A DNA stretch of 64,000 nucleotides from Chitinophaga ginsengisegetis (GTDB taxonomy: Bacteria > Bacteroidota > Bacteroidia > Chitinophagales > Chitinophagaceae): the NCBI RefSeq assembly GCF_900168065.1, contig NZ_FUZZ01000005.1, positions 372,001-436,000 on the forward strand. The letters are read 5' to 3'. This document shows, one piece after another, positions 61,714 to 64,000 of the stretch. The notes beneath the pieces are model-generated. The model was not told where the DNA came from. It ran no database searches and was given only the letters and a program-made list of their open reading frames with translations. The first letter of the stretch is position 1; the number at the start of each line of letters is the position of its first letter. The translations under genes were made by a program, and so were the position numbers.

Positions 61714-62221
61714 ATCGCCTTCGGCGATGAAATTGTCCTGGAGCAGGATTAAATTGATTATACTGATTTAGCTGATTTGATTATGTGTTGATTTTTATGG
61801 ATTTTATAAAAGATAGAAGTGGATTTTGTCTTTCCCGCTGATTACGCTGATCAGGAGGATTTTTTTCTTTGGGAGATGGGGTATTTATGGATGATATGAA
61901 CAGTAGATAGCACATACTTTGCATATACTTTTGAGATGCTTTACACATGCCTTTGACGTGCTTTATACCTGCCTTTGATGTGGAGATGACGTGGACTTGA
62001 TCGGTAATGTGTTGTGTATCAATACGCTATAAGGGGTTTCAAGACATTCGTTAGATAGGTTTCATCAGAGAAAGAAACTGGATATCAATGCTTTAGACAC
62101 ATTATAAAGATAAACAAAATCCGCTTCTATCTTTTATAAAATCCATAAAAATCAACACATAATCAAATCAGCTAAATCAGTGTAATCAATTTAATCCTGC
62201 TCCAGGACAATTTCAGGTGAT
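61714..62221. repeat. 508-bp element with 101-nt inverted arms
   Basis: This fills most of the 611-bp gap 61680-62290. The main arms, 61729-61829 and 62114-62214, are complementary over 101 bases with only two exceptions, both T.G pairs, so plus-strand RNA could form an unbroken helix. Outside the left arm is the hairpin-forming ATCGCCTTCGGCGAT (61714-61728). The right outer end keeps only AGGTGAT, as if eight bases were deleted. The 284-nt loop has another GATTACGCTGAT copy (61839-61850), an 11-bp-period array (61910-61997) and no open frame I can support. Outer sequence matches the element at 44672. No transposase is present. Confidence 0.88.
61910..61997 (+). repeat. Degenerate array with an 11-bp period
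   Basis: Eight consecutive 11-base units can be laid out from 61910: GCACATACTTT, GCATATACTTT, TGAGATGCTTT, ACACATGCCTT, TGACGTGCTTT, ATACCTGCCTT, TGATGTGGAGA, TGACGTGGACT. Units 3 to 6 also form a 22-bp repeat pair (TGAGATGCTTTACACATGCC against TGACGTGCTTTATACCTGCC). The array lies in the loop of the long inverted repeat. Confidence 0.7.
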
Positions 62222-62230
62222 AGATACCTG

Positions 62231-62267
62231 CAAAAAAAAAAGCGCTCCGGATCAAACCGGAACGCTT
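62231..62267 (-). terminator. Intrinsic terminator of trxA
   Basis: On the minus strand AGCGTTCCGG pairs with CCGGAGCGCT (10 bp, one G.U pair, loop TTTGAT) and is followed by about ten Ts. It lies 24 bp after the trxA stop. Confidence 0.88.
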
Positions 62268-62290
62268 TCAAAACTCAGTTTTTATAAAAA

Positions 62291-62608
62291 TTACATATTG
62301 GCCTGTATTTTTTTATCCAGTACGGATTTAGGCACAGCACCTACCTGTTTGTCTACAACCTGACCACCTTTTACGAAAAGGATAGCAGGGATACTGGTGA
62401 TACCGTAGTTTACAGACAACTGAGGATTCTGATCCACGTTAACCTTTCCGATATTTACTTTACCTGCGTAATCTTTAGACAGTTCTTCGATTACCGGACC
62501 GATAGCGCGACAAGGGCCACACCATTCTGCCCAGAAGTCAATAACAGTTAATTTATCGGAATTCAGAACTTCCGTTTCAAAGTTCGCATCAGTGATTTCT
62601 AAAGCCAT
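62291..62608 (-). CDS. trxA: Thioredoxin
   Basis: A 105-residue cytoplasmic thioredoxin with the active site WAEWCGPCRA (Cys30, Cys33), the cis-proline in GITSIPAILFVKGG and normal length. It reduces protein disulfides and would also recycle enzymes such as the free-methionine-sulfoxide reductase at 22719-23189. It lies 110 bp downstream of dnaE on the same strand; the gap has an A/T-rich region with TAATTTGC on the minus strand as a possible -7 element. A strong terminator follows. Confidence 0.97.
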   Translation of the reverse strand: MALEITDANFETEVLNSDKLTVIDFWAEWCGPCRAIGPVIEELSKDYAGKVNIGKVNVDQNPQLSVNYGITSIPAILFVKGGQVVDKQVGAVPKSVLDKKIQANM

Positions 62609-62718
62609 ATTCTTTGATTTTAAAATGTTTTTATTTTAACGATTGTTTTGATTTTTATGATTATGTTATACTATGATCAAATCTTGATCCGAGTGCAAAT
62701 TACTGCATTTTTGACATC

Positions 62719-64000
62719 TTACTTATTGATTATCTCTATATACACATCGATATCCGGCTGTTTGTGAAGGAAACCCGCCAACTCGTCATTCATCTCTATA
62801 TTCCGGTTAAAAGTATGCAGTTTTGCCTGGGTTTGATCGTCGCGGTCGGTCAGGTGTACATGCAGTACGCTGTTGCCCGGGAAGCGGTTTACATTGTCTA
62901 CCAGGAAGTCTACCATCTCCTTTTTGATGAACTTGGGCATCGTGTTCAGGTATACCTGCTTGGTGTGGGTTTTCTTTACTTCCTGTAACAGCTGGATGCT
63001 GCTTACTTTGAACTCATATTCATTGTCATTAAACCGTTTGGATTTGAAGCCGCCGTTGATAAACAGGCAAAGGCCCGGTTTCAGGTAGGGGGCAAAGCGG
63101 ATGAAATCTTCACTCCACAGGGCAAATTCAAACTTACCGGTGTAATCTTCTATGGTCATCACGCCAAACTGGCGGTTATTGCGGGAAATCCTCTCCTGGG
63201 CGTTGGTGATATATACCGCCAGGCGGAAATTGCGTTCCCGGGAGCGGCCACCGTTGCCGCCCGGCTGGGCTATTTCGGTCTGATATTCCACCAGTTCCTG
63301 CACGGAATTCATGTGGTAATGCTTCATTTCAAAGCGGTAGTCATCCAGGGGATGGCCGGAAATGTAGATACCGGTGATATCCCTTTCGTTGTTGAGCTTC
63401 ATGATCAGCGGCCAGGCGTCGCAGGCCGGGATCTTTGGCGGCTCCACATCGGGGAGGTCGTCGGCGCCGAAGAGGCTGCCCATGTTGGAAGAGCCTGCTG
63501 TTACCTGCTGCCCGAATTTCACAATCTTATCCAGGCCGGTGAGCTGTTCGCCTTCCGGTTTGTGGAAATACTGCGCACGGTGCAGTTCAGGGAAGCTGTC
63601 GAAAGCGCCCGACATTACCAGGGCTTCCAGTGATTTTTTATTTACAGCGCGTTGATTAACGCGTTTGATAAAGTCGAAGATATTTTTGAAAGGACCATCC
63701 TTTTTACGTTCTTCCAGCAGGTTTTCGATGGCGGCTTCACCTACGCCTTTCAGGCCACCAAGACCGAAGCGTACCTGGCCCTGTTTATTTACAGCGAAAC
63801 CTTTGAAAGATTCATTCACATCGGGCGGCAATACGTCGATGCCCATGCGTTTGGATTCTTCCATGAAGAAGGTGATCTTTTCAATATTGCTGGCGCAGTT
63901 CAGTACGGCGGCCATGTATTCGGAAGGGTAGTGGGCTTTCAGGTAGGCCGTTTGATAGGCCACGAAAGCATAGCAGGTGGAGTGGGATTTGTTGAACGCG
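62719..64000 (-). CDS. dnaE: DNA polymerase III alpha subunit, C-terminal part (cut by the window edge)
   Basis: About 427 C-terminal residues of the replicative polymerase. The frame is open through the window end: the first codons inside read FNKSHSTCYAFVAYQTAY, a conserved DnaE block, so the GTG at 63963 is not a start. Next come a helix-hairpin-helix domain (FGLGGLKGVGEAAIENLLEE) and an OB-fold domain (VYITNAQERISRNNRQFGVM and EDYTGKFEFALW). The final region contains LFINGGFKSKRFNDNEYEFK. The catalytic palm lies outside the window. trxA follows downstream. Confidence 0.94.
   Translation of the reverse strand, partial: AFNKSHSTCYAFVAYQTAYLKAHYPSEYMAAVLNCASNIEKITFFMEESKRMGIDVLPPDVNESFKGFAVNKQGQVRFGLGGLKGVGEAAIENLLEERKKDGPFKNIFDFIKRVNQRAVNKKSLEALVMSGAFDSFPELHRAQYFHKPEGEQLTGLDKIVKFGQQVTAGSSNMGSLFGADDLPDVEPPKIPACDAWPLIMKLNNERDITGIYISGHPLDDYRFEMKHYHMNSVQELVEYQTEIAQPGGNGGRSRERNFRLAVYITNAQERISRNNRQFGVMTIEDYTGKFEFALWSEDFIRFAPYLKPGLCLFINGGFKSKRFNDNEYEFKVSSIQLLQEVKKTHTKQVYLNTMPKFIKKEMVDFLVDNVNRFPGNSVLHVHLTDRDDQTQAKLHTFNRNIEMNDELAGFLHKQPDIDVYIEIINK

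Noticed and set aside
61910..61997. The 11-bp array as a CRISPR
   Set aside because: The units are too short and degenerate, there are no spacers of regular length, and no cas genes are present in the window.
61714..62221. The large inverted repeat as an insertion sequence or retron
   Set aside because: There is no transposase or reverse transcriptase frame inside or next to it, so an autonomous element is excluded; a non-autonomous relic remains possible.
62719..63963. A complete gene starting at 63963
   Set aside because: The putative start is a GTG inside a conserved DnaE block, and the frame is open to the window end, so this is the 3' part of dnaE.

Overview
The window is ordinary chromosomal DNA from a member of the Bacteroidota. 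It is most like a Chitinophaga-type soil bacterium (Chitinophagaceae), but that genus is inferred from gene content and not proven. The supporting signs are two proteins with type IX secretion C-terminal signals (20353-21930, 59538-61679), bacillithiol synthesis (bshC), futalosine-pathway menaquinone synthesis (mqnE), Bacteroidota-type -7 boxes of the form TATCTTTG upstream of several genes, a bacterial terpene synthase, and tightly packed operons joined by ATGA overlaps. I see no rRNA, tRNA, CRISPR array, prophage, insertion sequence or transposase.

Positions 1-21930 hold one long plus-strand exopolysaccharide locus. It contains an outer-membrane export lipoprotein (cut by the window edge), a Wzc-like chain-length regulator fused to a tyrosine kinase, a nucleotide-sugar dehydrogenase, a flippase, a pyruvyltransferase, acetyltransferases, four glycosyltransferases, a candidate polymerase, a GH123-like protein, UDP-GlcNAc 2-epimerase, a heparinase-like protein, and a PglC/PglD/PglE-like set for making and loading an amino-acetamido sugar. 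A T9SS-exported SprB-repeat protein follows. A convergent YwqE-type tyrosine phosphatase (21931-22671) sits at the far end and is the likely counterpart of the kinase. This looks like a Wzx/Wzy-type pathway making an acidic, pyruvylated and acetylated polymer.

Positions 22719-37472 are mixed: free-methionine-sulfoxide reductase, IPP isomerase (idi) followed by a class I terpene synthase, two small membrane proteins (DUF1211, DUF2157), a TolC-MFP-RND efflux operon with a trailing methyltransferase, a large FAD/Fe-S D-lactate-dehydrogenase-type oxidoreductase, and a DUF72 protein. Positions 37644-42869 are a storage-glycan locus (glgA, glgC, a GH130 protein and a convergent GT4). Positions 43089-53096 carry bshC, a FUSC-family membrane protein, smc, a DUF4259 protein and a NupC-type nucleoside transporter. 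Positions 53220-64000 carry a cytochrome c/beta-propeller lipoprotein, an FMN glutamate-synthase-like protein with an Rnk/GreA-C-like protein, a minus-strand operon of secreted metalloprotease, mqnE and DUF192 lipoprotein, trxA, and the 3' end of dnaE.

The least explained material is non-coding. A family of dispersed long inverted repeats built on a GATTACGCTGATTATACTGATTA-like core occupies four intergenic sites (20204-20298, 44672-44896, 47165-47316, 61714-62221). One copy has 101-nt arms whose only two differences are G.U-compatible, another encloses a perfect 44-bp palindrome, and the largest carries an array with an 11-bp period in its loop. A second unexplained item is a structured leader of about 230 nt ahead of the FMN glutamate-synthase-like gene.
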